NCBI GenBank assembly: GCA_018340375.1
Contig: JAFFJZ010000009.1
Location: 20,662,501-20,726,500, forward strand
Reading direction: 5' to 3'
From: Gonatopus flavifemur
Lineage: Eukaryota > Arthropoda > Insecta > Hymenoptera > Dryinidae
DNA length: 64,000 nucleotides
Part shown: one piece after another, positions 14,801 through 28,959 of the stretch
How positions within the stretch are numbered: position 1 is the stretch's first letter
How the letters are laid out: every line of letters starts with the position of its first letter
Translations under genes and position numbers: made by a program
Notes under the pieces: generated by a model
Database searches by the model: none
What the model saw: only the letters and a program-made list of their open reading frames with translations
What the model was told of the DNA's origin: nothing

Positions 14801-17800
14801 AAATAATTCCTCAACGTTGCTTGATGACAGCAAATAATTCAAAGTCGATGCTTGATGGTAGCAAAAAATTCCAAGTGACTGCTAGATGGTAGCAAAAAAT
14901 TCATCATGGTTGCTAGATGATAGCAAGAAATTCCAAGTCGATGCTTGATGGTAGCAAAAACTTCAGAATGGTTGCTAGATGGTAGCAAATAATTCCAAAA
15001 CGTTGCCAGATGACAGCAAATAATTCCAAGTAGATGCTAGATGGTAGCAAAAAATTCCAAAACGTAGCTAGGTGACAGCAAATAATTCTAAGTTGATGCT
15101 ACATGGTAGCAAAAAATTCCAAGTGGATGCTAGATGGTAGCAAAAAATTCAGAATGGTTGCTGGATGGTAGCAAATAATTCCAAAACCTTGCTAGATGAC
15201 AGCAAATAATTCCAAGTCGATGCTAGATGGTAGCAAATAATTCCTAAACGTTGATAGATGACAGCAAATAATTCCAAGTCGATGCTTGATGGTAGCAAAG
15301 AATTCAGAATGGTTGCTAGATGGTAGCAAATAATTCCAAAACGTTGCTAGATGACAGCAAATAATTCTAAGTCGATGCGACATGGTAGCAAGAAATTCCA
15401 AGTCGATGCCAGATGGTAGCAAATAATTCCAAAACGTTGCTAGATGACAGCAAATAATTCCAAGTCGATGCCAGATGGTATCAAAAGTTCAGAATGGTTG
15501 CTAGATGGTAGCAAAAAATTCCGAGTCGATGTTAGATGGTAGCAAAAAATTCAGAATGGTTGCTAGATGGTAGCGGAGAATTCAGATTGGTTCCGAGATG
15601 GTAGCAAAAAATTCAGAATGGTTGCTAGATGGTAGCAAATAATTCCAAAACCTTGCTAGATGACAGCAAAGAATTCTAAGTCGATGCTAGATGGTAGCAA
15701 GAAATTCCAAGTCGATGCTAGATGGTAGCAAATAATTCCTCAACGTTGATAGATGACAGCAAATAATCCCAAGTCCATGCTAGATGGTAGCAAAGAATTC
15801 AGAATGGTTGCTAGATGGTAGCAAAAAATTCCAAGTCGATGCTAGATGGTCGCAAATGATTCCTAAACGTTGCTAGATAACAGCAAATAATTCTCAGTCG
15901 ATGCCAGGTGGTAGAATAAAATTCCAAGTCGATGCTAGATGGTAGCAAATAATTCCAAAACGTAGCTAGATGACAGCAAATGATTCTAAGTCGATGCTAG
16001 ATGGTAGCAAAAAATTCAGAATGGTTGCTAGATGGTAGCAAATAATTCACAAACGTTGCTAGATGACAGCAAATAATTCTAAGTCGATGCTAGATGGTAG
16101 CAAAAAATTCCAAAACGTTGCTAGATGACAGCAAATAATTCCTAAACGTTGCTAGATGAAAGCAAATGATTCTAAGTCGATGCTTGATGGTAGCAAAAAA
16201 TTCCAAGTCGATGCTAGATGGTAGCAAATAATTCCTAAACGTTGTTAGATGAAAGTCAATGATTCTAAGTCGATGCTTGATGGTAGCAAAAAATTACAAG
16301 TGGATGCTAGATGGTAGCAAAAAATTCAGAATGGTTGCTAGATGATAGCAAAAAATTCCAAGTCGATGCTAGATGGTAGCAAAAAATTCAGAATGGTTGC
16401 CAGATGGTAGCGGAAAATTCAGATTGGTTCCGAGATGGTAGCAAAAAATTCAGAATGGTTGCTAGATGGTAGCAAATGATTCCAAAACCTTGCTAGATGA
16501 CAGCAAATAATTCTAAGTCGATGCTAGATGGTAGCAAGAAATTCCAAGTCGATGCTAGATGGTAGCAAATAATTCCTAAACGTTGATAGGTGACAGCAAA
16601 TAATTCTAAGTCGATGCTAGATGGTAGCAAAAAATTCCAAGTGGATGCTAGATGGTAGCAAAAAATTCATAATGGTTGCCAGATGATAGCAAAAGATTCC
16701 GAGTCGATGCTAGATGGTAGCACAAAATTCAGGATGGTTGCTAGATGGTAGCAAATAATTCCTAGATATAGGAATGGAATATATAGATGGTAGAAAATAA
16801 TTCTAAGTCGATGCTTGATGGTAGCAAGAAATTCCAAGTCGATGCTAGATGGTAGCAAATGATTCCTAAACGTTGATACATGACAGCAAATAATTCCAAG
16901 TCGATGCTTGATGGTAGCAAAGAATTCAGAATGGTTGCTAGATGGTAGCAAATAATTCCAAAACGTTGCTAGATGACAGCAAATAATTCTAAGTCGATGC
17001 CAGATGGTATCAAAAGTTCAGAATGGTTGCTAGATGGTAGCAAAAAATTCCGAGTCGATGTTAGATGGTAGCGAAGAATTCAGAATGGTTGCTAGATGGT
17101 AGCAAATAATTCCAAAACGTTGCTAGATGACAACAAATAATTCCGAGTCGATGCTTGATGGTAGCAAAAAATTCCAAGTGAATGCTAGATGGTAGCAAAA
17201 AATTCATAATGGTTGCTAAATGATAGCAAGAAATTCCAAGTCGATGCTTGAGGGTAGCAAAAACTTCAGAATGGTTGCTAGATGGTAGCAAATAATTCCA
17301 AAACGTTGCCAGATGAGAGCAAATAATTCCAAGTCGATGCTAGATGGTAGCAAAAAATTCCAAAACGTAGCTAGGTGACAGGAAATAATTCTAAGTCGAT
17401 GCTAGATGGTGGCAAAAAATTCCAAGTCGATGCTAGATGGTAGCAAAAAATTCAGAATGGTTGCTTGATGGTAGCAAATAATTCCTAAACGTTGATTGGT
17501 GACAGCAAATAATTCTAAGTCGATGCTAGATGGTAGCAAATAATTCCTAAACGTTGCTAGATGAAAGCCAATGATTCTGAGTCGATGCTTGATGGTAGCA
17601 AAAAATTACAAGTGGATGCTAGATGGTAGCAAAAAATTCAGAATGGTTGCTAGATGATAGCAAAAAATTCCAAGTCGATGCTAGATGGTAGCAAAAAATT
17701 CAGAATGGTTGCCAGATGGTAGCGGAAAATTCAGATTGGTTCCGAGATGGTAGCAAAAAATTCAGAATGGTTGCTAGATGGTAGCAAATGATTCCAAAAC

Positions 17801-18300
17801 CTTGCTAGATGACAGCAAATGATTCTAAGTCGTTGCTAGATGGTAGCAAGAAATTCCAAGTCGATGCTAGATGGTAGCAAATAATTCCTAAACGTTGATA
17901 GGTGACAGCAAATAATTCTAAGTCGATGCTAGATGGTAGCAAAAAATTCCAAGTGGATGCTAGATGGTAGCAAAAAATTCATAATGGTTGCCAGATGATA
18001 GCAAAAGATTCCGAGTCGATGCTAGATGGTAGCACAAAATTCAGGATGGTTGCTAGATGGTGGCAAATAATTCCTAGATATAGGAATGGAATATATAGAT
18101 GGTAGAAAATAATTCTAAGTCGATACTTGATGGTAGCAAGAAATTCCAAGTCGATGCTAGATGGTAGCAAATGATTCCTAAACGTTGATACATGACAGCA
18201 AATAATTCCAAGTCGATGCTTGATGGTAGCAAAGAATTCAGAATGGTTGCTAGATGGTAGCAAATAATTCCAAAACGTTGCTAGATGACAGCAAATAATT
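11867..18300. repeat. 6.43-kb higher-order repeat, copy 1
   Basis: The succession of monomer variants in this block recurs in the same order immediately downstream, at an offset of 6,429-6,434 bp. Matching landmarks are 12,529/18,961, 13,756/20,186, 15,192/21,622, 16,667/23,097 and 17,979/24,408. The block also contains rare variants (for example GATGGTAGAATAAAATTCC near 15,912, recurring near 22,342) that make the match specific. It is part of the 31-bp satellite and has no independent coding content. Exact borders are approximate because flanking monomers are similar. Confidence 0.85.
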
Positions 18301-21300
18301 CCGAGTCGATGCTAGATGGTAGCAAAAAATTCAGAATGATTGCTAGATGGTAGCAAAAAATTCAGAATGGTTGCTAGATGATAGCAAGAAATTCCAAGTC
18401 GATGCTTGATGGTAGCAAAAACTTCAGAATGGTTGCAAGATGGTAGCAAATAATTCCAAAACGTTGCCAGATGACAGCAAATAATTCCAAGTAGATGCTA
18501 GATGGTAGCAAAAAATTCCAAAACGTAGCTAGGTGACAGCAAATAATTCTAAGTTGATGCTACATGGTAGCAAAAAATTCCAAGTGGATGCTAGATGGTA
18601 GCAAAAAATTCAGAATGGTTGCTAGATGGTAGCAAATAATTCCAAAACCTTGCTAGATGACAGCAAATAATTCTAAGTCGATGCTTGATGGTAGCAAAAA
18701 ATTCCAAGTGGATGCTAGATGGTAGCAAAAATTCATAATGGTTGCTAGATGATAGCAAGAAATTCCAAGTCGATGCTCGATGGTAGCAAAACTTCAGAAT
18801 GGTTGCTAGATGGTAGCAAATAATTCCAAAACGTTGCCAGATGACAGCAAATAATTCCAAGTAGATGCTAGATGGTAGCAAAAAATCCCAAAACGTAGCT
18901 AGGTGACAGCAAATAATTCTAAGTTGATGCTACATGGTAGCAAAAAATTCCAAGTGGATGCTAGATGGTAGCCAAAAATTCAGAATGGTTGCTAGATGGT
19001 AGCAAATAATCCCAAAACCTTGCTAGATGACAGCAAATAATTCTAAGTCGATGCTTGATGGTAGCAAGAAATTCCAAGTCGATGCTAGATGGTAGCAAAT
19101 AATTCCTCAACGTTGATAGATGACAGCAAATAATTCCAAGTCGATGCTTGATGGTAGCAAAGAATTCAGAATGGTTGCTAGATGGTAGCAAATAATTCCA
19201 AAACGTTGCTAGATGACAGCAAATAATTCTAAGTCGATGCTACATGGTAGCAAGAAATTCCAAGTCGATGCCAGATGGTAGCAAATAATTCCAAAACGTT
19301 GCTAGATGACAGCGAATAATTCCAAGTCGATGCCAGATGGTATCAAAAGTTCAGAATGGTTGCTAGATGGTAGCAAAAAATTCCGAGTCGATGTTAGATG
19401 GTAGCAAAGAATTCAGACTGGTTGCTAGATGGTAGCAAAAATTCAGAATGGTTGCTAGATGATAGCAAAAAATTCCAAGTCGATGCTAGATGGTAGCAAA
19501 AAATTCAGAATGGTTGCTAGATGGTAGCGGAAGATTCAGATTGGTTCCGAGATGGTAGCAAAAATTCAGAATGGTTCCTAGATGGTAGCAAATAATTCCA
19601 AAACCTTGCTAGATGACAGCAAATAATTCTAAGTCGATGCTAGATGGTAGCAAGAAATTCCAAGTCGATGCTAGATGGTAGCAAATAATTCCCAAACGTT
19701 GATAGGTGACAGCAAATAATTCTAAGTCGATGCTAGATGGTAGCAAAAAATTCAGAATGGTTGCTAGATGGTAGCAAATAATTCCTCAACGTTGCTAGAT
19801 GACAGGAAATAATTCCAAGTCGATGCTTGATGGTAGCAAAGAATTCAGAATCGTTGCTTGATGGTAGCAAATAATTCCTAAACGTTGATAGGTGACAGCA
19901 AATAATTCTAAGTCGATGCTAGATGTTAGCAAAGAATTCAGAATGGTTGCTAGATGGTAGCAAAAGATTCCAAGTCGATGCTAGATGGTAGCAAATGATT
20001 CCTAAACGTTGCTAGATGACAGCAAATGATTCTAAGTCGATGCTTGATGGTAGCAAAAAATTCCAAGTGGATGCTAGATTGTAGCAAAAAATTCAGAATG
20101 GTTGCTAGATGATAGCAAAAAATTCCAAGTCGATGCTAGATGGTAGCAAGAAATTCAGAATGGTTGCTAGATGGTAGCGGAAAATTCAGATTGGTTCCGA
20201 GATGGTAGCAAAAAATTCAGAATGGTTGCTAGATGGTAGCAAATAATTCCAAAACCTTGCTAGATGACAGCAGATGATTCTAAGTCGATGCTTGATGGTA
20301 GCAAGAAATTCCAAGTCGATGCTAGATGGTAGCAAATAATTCCTCAACGTTGATAGATGACAGCAAATAATTCCAAGTCGATGCTTGATGGTAGCAAAGA
20401 ATTCAGAATGGTTGCTTGATGGTAGCAAATAATTCCAAAACGTTGCTAGATGACAGCAAATAATTCTAAGTCGATGCTACATGGTAGCAAGAAATTCCAA
20501 GTCGATGCCAGATGGTAGCAAATAATTCCAAAACGTTGCTAGATGACAGCAAATAATTCCAAGTCGATGCCAGATGGTATCAAAAGTTCAGAATGGTTGC
20601 TACATGGTAGCAAAAAATTCCGAGTCGATGTTAGATGGTAGCAAAGAATTCAGAATGGTCGCTAGATGGTAGCAAATAATTCCAAAACGTTGCTAGATGA
20701 CAGCAAATTATTCCGAGTCGATGCTAGATGGTAGCGAAAAATTCGGAATGATTGCTAGATGGTAGCAAAAAATTCAGAATGGTTGCTAGATGGTAGCAGA
20801 TAATTCCTCAACGTTGCTAGATGACAGCAAATAATTCAAAGTCGATGCTTGATGGTGGCGAAAAATTCCAAGTGAATGCTAGATGGTAGCAGAAAATTCA
20901 TAATGGTTGCCAGATGATAGCAAGAAATTCCAAGTCGATGCTTGAGGGTAGCAAAAACTTCAGGATGGTTGCTAGAAGGTAGCGAATAATTCCAAAACGT
21001 TGCCAGATGACAGCAAATAATTCCAAGTCGATGCTAGATGGTAGCAAAAAATTCCAAAACGTAGCTAGGTGACAGCAAATAATTCAGAATGGTTGCTAGA
21101 TGGTAGCAAATAATTCCAAAACGTTGCTAGATGACAGCAAATAATTCCGAGTCGATGCTAGATGGTAGCAAAAAATTCAGAATGATTGCTAGATGGTAGC
21201 AAAAAATTCAGAATGGTTGCTAGATGGTAGCAAATAATTCCTCAACGTTGCTTGATGACAGCAAATAATTCAAAGTCGATGCTTGATGGTAGCAAAAAAT

Positions 21301-24300
21301 TCCAAGTGACTGCTAGATGGTAGCAAAAAATTCATCATGGTTGCTAGATGATAGCAAGAAATTCCAAGTCGATGCTTGATGGTAGCAAAACTTCAGAATG
21401 GTTGCTAGATGGTAGCAAATAATTCCAAAACGTTGCCAGATGACAGCAAATAATTCCAAGTAGATGCTAGATGGTAGCAAAAAATTCCAAAACGTAGCTA
21501 GGTGACAGCAAATAATTCTAAGTTGATGCTACATGGTAGCAAAAAATTCCAAGTGGATGCTAGATGGTAGCAAAAAATTCAGAATGGTTGCTGGATGGTA
21601 GCAAATAATTCCAAAACCTTGCTAGATGACAGCAAATAATTCCAAGTCGATGCTAGATGGTAGCAAATAATTCCTAAACGTTGATAGATGACAGCAAATA
21701 ATTCCAAGTCGATGCTTGATGGTAGCAAAGAATTCAGAATGGTTGCTAGATGGTAGCAAATAATTCCAAAACGTTGCTAGATGACAGCAAATAATTCTAA
21801 GTCGATGCGACATGGTAGCAAGAAATTCCAAGTCGATGCCAGATGGTAGCAAATAATTCCAAAACGTTGCTAGATGACAGCAAATAATTCCAAGTCGATG
21901 CCAGATGGTATCAAAAGTTCAGAATGGTTGCTAGATGGTAGCAAAAAATTCCGAGTCGATGTTAGATGGTAGCAAAAAATTCAGAATGGTTGCTAGATGG
22001 TAGCGGAGAATTCAGATTGGTTCCGAGATGGTAGCAAAAAATTCAGAATGGTTGCTAGATGGTAGCAAATAATTCCAAAACCTTGCTAGATGACAGCAAA
22101 GAATTCTAAGTCGATGCTAGATGGTAGCAAGAAATTCCAAGTCGATGCTAGATGGTAGCAAATAATTCCTCAACGTTGATAGATGACAGCAAATAATCCC
22201 AAGTCCATGCTAGATGGTAGCAAAGAATTCAGAATGGTTGCTAGATGGTAGCAAAAAATTCCAAGTCGATGCTAGATGGTCGCAAATGATTCCTAAACGT
22301 TGCTAGATAACAGCAAATAATTCTCAGTCGATGCCAGGTGGTAGAATAAAATTCCAAGTCGATGCTAGATGGTAGCAAATAATTCCAAAACGTAGCTAGA
22401 TGACAGCAAATGATTCTAAGTCGATGCTAGATGGTAGCAAAAAATTCAGAATGGTTGCTAGATGGTAGCAAATAATTCACAAACGTTGCTAGATGACAGC
22501 AAATAATTCTAAGTCGATGCTAGATGGTAGCAAAAAATTCCAAAACGTTGCTAGATGACAGCAAATAATTCCTAAACGTTGCTAGATGAAAGCAAATGAT
22601 TCTAAGTCGATGCTTGATGGTAGCAAAAAATTCCAAGTCGATGCTAGATGGTAGCAAATAATTCCTAAACGTTGTTAGATGAAAGTCAATGATTCTAAGT
22701 CGATGCTTGATGGTAGCAAAAAATTACAAGTGGATGCTAGATGGTAGCAAAAAATTCAGAATGGTTGCTAGATGATAGCAAAAAATTCCAAGTCGATGCT
22801 AGATGGTAGCAAAAAATTCAGAATGGTTGCCAGATGGTAGCGGAAAATTCAGATTGGTTCCGAGATGGTAGCAAAAAATTCAGAATGGTTGCTAGATGGT
22901 AGCAAATGATTCCAAAACCTTGCTAGATGACAGCAAATAATTCTAAGTCGATGCTAGATGGTAGCAAGAAATTCCAAGTCGATGCTAGATGGTAGCAAAT
23001 AATTCCTAAACGTTGATAGGTGACAGCAAATAATTCTAAGTCGATGCTAGATGGTAGCAAAAAATTCCAAGTGGATGCTAGATGGTAGCAAAAAATTCAT
23101 AATGGTTGCCAGATGATAGCAAAAGATTCCGAGTCGATGCTAGATGGTAGCACAAAATTCAGGATGGTTGCTAGATGGTAGCAAATAATTCCTAGATATA
23201 GGAATGGAATATATAGATGGTAGAAAATAATTCTAAGTCGATGCTTGATGGTAGCAAGAAATTCCAAGTCGATGCTAGATGGTAGCAAATGATTCCTAAA
23301 CGTTGATACATGACAGCAAATAATTCCAAGTCGATGCTTGATGGTAGCAAAGAATTCAGAATGGTTGCTAGATGGTAGCAAATAATTCCAAAACGTTGCT
23401 AGATGACAGCAAATAATTCTAAGTCGATGCCAGATGGTATCAAAAGTTCAGAATGGTTGCTAGATGGTAGCAAAAAATTCCGAGTCGATGTTAGATGGTA
23501 GCGAAGAATTCAGAATGGTTGCTAGATGGTAGCAAATAATTCCAAAACGTTGCTAGATGACAACAAATAATTCCGAGTCGATGCTTGATGGTAGCAAAAA
23601 ATTCCAAGTGAATGCTAGATGGTAGCAAAAAATTCATAATGGTTGCTAAATGATAGCAAGAAATTCCAAGTCGATGCTTGAGGGTAGCAAAACTTCAGAA
23701 TGGTTGCTAGATGGTAGCAAATAATTCCAAAACGTTGCCAGATGAGAGCAAATAATTCCAAGTCGATGCTAGATGGTAGCAAAAAATTCCAAAACGTAGC
23801 TAGGTGACAGGAAATAATTCTAAGTCGATGCTAGATGGTGGCAAAAAATTCCAAGTCGATGCTAGATGGTAGCAAAAAATTCAGAATGGTTGCTTGATGG
23901 TAGCAAATAATTCCTAAACGTTGATTGGTGACAGCAAATAATTCTAAGTCGATGCTAGATGGTAGCAAATAATTCCTAAACGTTGCTAGATGAAAGCCAA
24001 TGATTCTGAGTCGATGCTTGATGGTAGCAAAAAATTACAAGTGGATGCTAGATGGTAGCAAAAAATTCAGAATGGTTGCTAGATGATAGCAAAAAATTCC
24101 AAGTCGATGCTAGATGGTAGCAAAAAATTCAGAATGGTTGCCAGATGGTAGCGGAAAATTCAGATTGGTTCCGAGATGGTAGCAAAAAATTCAGAATGGT
24201 TGCTAGATGGTAGCAAATGATTCCAAAACCTTGCTAGATGACAGCAAATGATTCTAAGTCGTTGCTAGATGGTAGCAAGAAATTCCAAGTCGATGCTAGA

Positions 24301-24730
24301 TGGTAGCAAATAATTCCTAAACGTTGATAGGTGACAGCAAATAATTCTAAGTCGATGCTAGATGGTAGCAAAAAATTCCAAGTGGATGCTAGATGGTAGC
24401 AAAAAATTCATAATGGTTGCCAGATGATAGCAAAAGATTCCGAGTCGATGCTAGATGGTAGCACAAAATTCAGGATGGTTGCTAGATGGTGGCAAATAAT
24501 TCCTAGATATAGGAATGGAATATATAGATGGTAGAAAATAATTCTAAGTCGATACTTGATGGTAGCAAGAAATTCCAAGTCGATGCTAGATGGTAGCAAA
24601 TGATTCCTAAACGTTGATACATGACAGCAAATAATTCCAAGTCGATGCTTGATGGTAGCAAAGAATTCAGAATGGTTGCTAGATGGTAGCAAATAATTCC
24701 AAAACGTTGCTAGATGACAGCAAATAATTC
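18301..24730. repeat. 6.43-kb higher-order repeat, copy 2
   Basis: Near-identical tandem copy of the preceding block. The differences I could see are mostly single-base losses in A runs (for example AAAAAA versus AAAAA after GTAGC near 12,307 and 18,729) plus rare substitutions. That low divergence implies a very recent duplication, or alternatively an assembly duplication. The match ends near 24,730, where the following monomers differ from those after copy 1. Confidence 0.85.
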
Positions 24731-25862
24731 TAAGTCGATGCCAGATGGTATCAAAAGTTCAGAATGGTTGCTAGATGGTAGCAAAAAATTCCGAGTCGAT
24801 GTTAGATGGTAGCGAAGAATTCAGAATGGTTGCTAGATGGTAGCAAATAATTCCAAAACGTTGCTAGATGACAACAAATAATTCCGAGTCGATGCTTGAT
24901 GGTAGCAAAAAAATCATAATGGTTGCTGAATGATAGCAAGAAATTCCAAGTCGATGCTTGAGGGTAGCAAAAACTTCAGAATGGTTGCTAGATGGTGGCA
25001 AATAATTCCAAAACGTTGATTGGTGACAGCAAATAATTCTAAGTCGATGCTAGATGGTAGCAAATAATTCCTAAACGTTGCTAGATGAAAGCCAATGATT
25101 CTAAGTCGATGCTTGATGGTAGCAAAAAATTACAAGTCGATGCTAGATGGTAGCAAAAAATTCAGAATGGTTGCTTGATGGTAGCAAATAATTCCTAAAC
25201 GTTGATTGGTGACAGCAAATAATTCTAAGTCGATGCTAGATGGTAGCAAATAATTCCTAAACGTTGCTAGATGAAAGCCAATGATTCTAAGTCGATGCTT
25301 GATGGTAGCAAAAAATTACAAGTGGATGCTAGATGGTAGCAAAAAATTCAGAATGGTTGCTAGATGATAGCAAAAAATTCCAAAACGTTGCTAGATGACA
25401 GCAAATAATTCTAAGTCGATGCCAGATGGTATCAAAAGTTCAGAATGGTTGCCAGATGGTAGCAAAAAATTCCGAGTCGATGTTAGATGGTAGCGAAGAA
25501 TTCAGAATGGTTGCTAGATGGTAGCAAATAATTCCAAAACGTTGCTAGATGACAACAAATAATTCCGAGTCGATGCTTGATGGTAGCAAAAAATTCCAAG
25601 TGAATGCTAGATGGTAGCAAAAAATTCATAATGGTTGCTGAATGATAGCAAGAAATTCCAAGTCGATGCTTGAGAGGTAAAAAAACTTCAGAATGGTTGC
25701 TAGATGGTAGCAAATAATTCCAAAACGTTGCCAGATGAGAGCAAATAATTCCAAGTCGATGCTAGATGGTAGCAAATAATTCCTCAACGTTGCTAGATGA
25801 CAGGAAATAATTCTAAGTCGATGCTAGATGGTGGCAAAAAATTCCAAGTCGATGCTAGATGG

Positions 25863-28560
25863 TAGCAAAAAATTCACAATGGTTGCTAGATGGTAGCAAA
25901 TAATTCCTCAACGTTGCTAGATGACAGCAAATAATTCAAAGTCGATGCTTGATGGTAGCAACAAATTCCAAGTGAATGCTAGATGGTAGCAAAAAATTCA
26001 TAATGGTTGCTAGATGATAGCAAAAGATTCCAAGTCGATGCTATATGGTAGCAAAAAATTCAGAATGGTTCCTAGATGGTAGCAAATAATTCCAAAACGT
26101 TGCTAGATGACAGCAAATCATTTCAAGTCGATGCTAGATGGTAGCAAAAGATTCAGAATGATTGCTAGATGGTAGCAAAAAATTCCTCAACGTTGCTAGA
26201 TGACAGCAAATAATTCAAAGTCGATGCTTGATGGTAGCAACAAATTCCAAGTGAATGCTAGATGGTAGCAAAAAATTCATAATGGTTGCTAGATGATAGC
26301 AAAAAATTCCAAGTCGATGCTAGATGGTAGCAAAAAATTCAGAATGGTTCCTAGATGGTAGCAAATAATTCCAAAACGTTGCTAGATGACAGCAAATAAT
26401 TCCAAGTCGATGCTAGATGGTAGCAAAAAATTCACAATGGTTGCTAGATTGTAGCAAATAATTCCAAAACGTTGCTAGATGACAGCAAATAATTCAAAGT
26501 CGATGCTTGATGGTAGCAACAAATTCCAAGTGAATGCTAGATGGTAGCAAAAAATTCATAATGGTTGCTAGATGATAGCAAAAAATTCCAAGTCGATGCT
26601 AGATGGTAGCAAAAAATTCAGAATGGTTCCTAGATGGTAGCAAATAATTCCAAAACGTTGCTAGATGACAGCAAATAATTCCAAGTCGATGCTAGATGGT
26701 AGCAAAAAATTCACAATGGTTGCTAGATTGTAGCAAATAATTCCAAAACGTTGCTAGATGACAGCAAATAATTCTAAGTCGATGCTAGATGGTAGCAAGA
26801 AATTCCAAGTCGATGCTAGATGGTAGCAAATGATTCCTCAACGTTGATAGATGACAGCAAATAATCCCAAGTCGATGCTAGATGGTAGCAAAGAATTCAG
26901 AATGGTTGCTAGATGGTAGCAAATAATTCCCGAACGTTGCTAGATGACAGCAAATAATTCTAAGTCGATGCTAGAAGGTAGCAAAAAATTCAGAATGGTT
27001 GCTAGATGGTAGCGAATAATTCCTCAACGTTCCTAGATGACAGCAAATGATTCTAAGTCGATGCTTGATGGTAGCAAAAAATTCACAATGGTTGCTAGAT
27101 GGTAGCAAATAATTCCTCAACGTTGCTAGATGACAGCAAATAATTCAAAGTCGATGCTTGATGGTAGCAACAAATTCCAAGTGGATGCTAGATGGTAGCA
27201 AAAAATTCATAATGGTTGCTAGATGATAGCAAAAAATTCCAAGTCGATGCTAGATGGTAGCAAAAAATTCAGAATGGTTCCTAGATGACAGCAAATAATT
27301 CCAAGTCGATGCTAGATGGTAGCAAAAAATTCACAATGGTTGCTAGATTGTAGCAAATAATTCCAAAACGTTGCTAGATGACAGCAAATAATTCTAAGTC
27401 GATGCTAGATGGTAGCAAGAAATTCTAAGTCGATGCTAGATGGTAGCAAATGATTCCTCAACGTTGATAGATGACAGCAAATAATCCCAAGTCGATGCTT
27501 GATGGTAGCAACAAATTCCAAGTGAATGCTAGATGGTAGCAAAAAATTCATAATGGTTGCTAGATGATAGCAAAAGATTCCAAGTCGATGCTATATGGTA
27601 GCAAAAAATTCAGAATGGTTCCTAGATGGTAGCAAATAATTCCAAAACGTTGCTAGATGACAGCAAATCATTTCAAGTCGATGCTAGATGGTAGCAAAAG
27701 ATTCAGAATGATTGCTAGATGGTAGCAAAAAATTCACAATGGTTGCTAGATGGTAGCAAATAATTCCTCAACGTTGCTAGATGACAGCAAATAATTCAAA
27801 GTCGATGCTTGATGGTAGCAACAAATTCCAAGTGAATGCTAGATGGTAGCAAAAAATTCATAATGGTTGCTAGATGATAGCAAAAAATTCCAAGTCGATG
27901 CTAGATGGTAGCAAAAAATTCAGAATGGTTCCTAGATGGTAGCAAATAATTCCAAAACGTTGCTAGATGACAGCAAATAATTCCAAGTCGATGCTAGATG
28001 GTAGCAAAAAATTCACAATGGTTGCTAGATTGTAGCAAATAATTCCAAAACGTTGCTAGATGACAGCAAATAATTCTAAGTCGATGCTAGATGGTAGCAA
28101 GAAATTCCAAGTCGATGCTAGATGGTAGCAAATGATTCCTCAACGTTGATAGATGACAGCAAATAATCCCAAGTCGATGCTAGATGGTAGCAAAGAATTC
28201 AGAATGGTTGCTAGATGGTAGCAAATAATTCCCAAACGTTGCTAGATGACAGCAAATAATTCTAAGTCGATGCTAGATGGTAGCAAAAAATTCAGAATGG
28301 TTGCTAGATGGTAGCGAATAATTCCTCAACGTTCCTAGATGACAGCAAATGATTCTAAGTCGATGCTTGATGGTAGCAAAAAATTCACAATGGTTGCTAG
28401 ATGGTAGCAAATAATTCCTCAACGTTGCTAGATGACAGCAAATAATTCAAAGTCGATGCTTGATTGTAGCAACAAATTCCAAGTGGATGCTAGATGGTAG
28501 CAAAAAATTCAGAATGGTTGGTAGATGGTAGCAAATAATTCCTCAACGTTGCTAGATGAC
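25863..28560. repeat. Locally homogenised satellite domain (GCAACAAATTC variant)
   Basis: Within the array, monomers carrying GCAACAAATTC occur repeatedly here (near 25,958, 26,230, 26,512, 27,163, 27,510, 27,813 and 28,463). I did not see them elsewhere in the array. Blocks recur at an offset of about 1,553 bp (for example the GATGCTATATGG variant at about 26,035 and 27,588). This is a patch of local expansion and homogenisation. Confidence 0.7.
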
Positions 28561-28959
28561 AGGAAATAATTCTAAGTCGATGCTAGATGGTGGCAAAAAA
28601 TTCCAAGTCGATGCTAGATGGTAGCAAAAAATTCAGAATGGTTGCTTGATGGTAGCAAATAATTCCAAAACGTAGCTAGATGACAGCAAATAATTCTGAG
28701 TCGATGCTAGATGGTAGCAAAAAATTCAGAATGGTTGCTAGATGATAGGAAAAAATTCCAAGTCGATTCTAGATGGTAGCAAAAAATTCACAATGGTTGC
28801 TAGATTGTAGCAAATAATTCCAAAACGTTGCTAGATGACAGCAAATAATTCTACGTCGATGCTAGATGGTAGCAAGAAATTCCAAGTCGATGCTAGATGG
28901 TAGCAAATGATTCCTAAACGTTGCTAGATAACAGCAAATAATTCTCAGTCGATGCCAGA

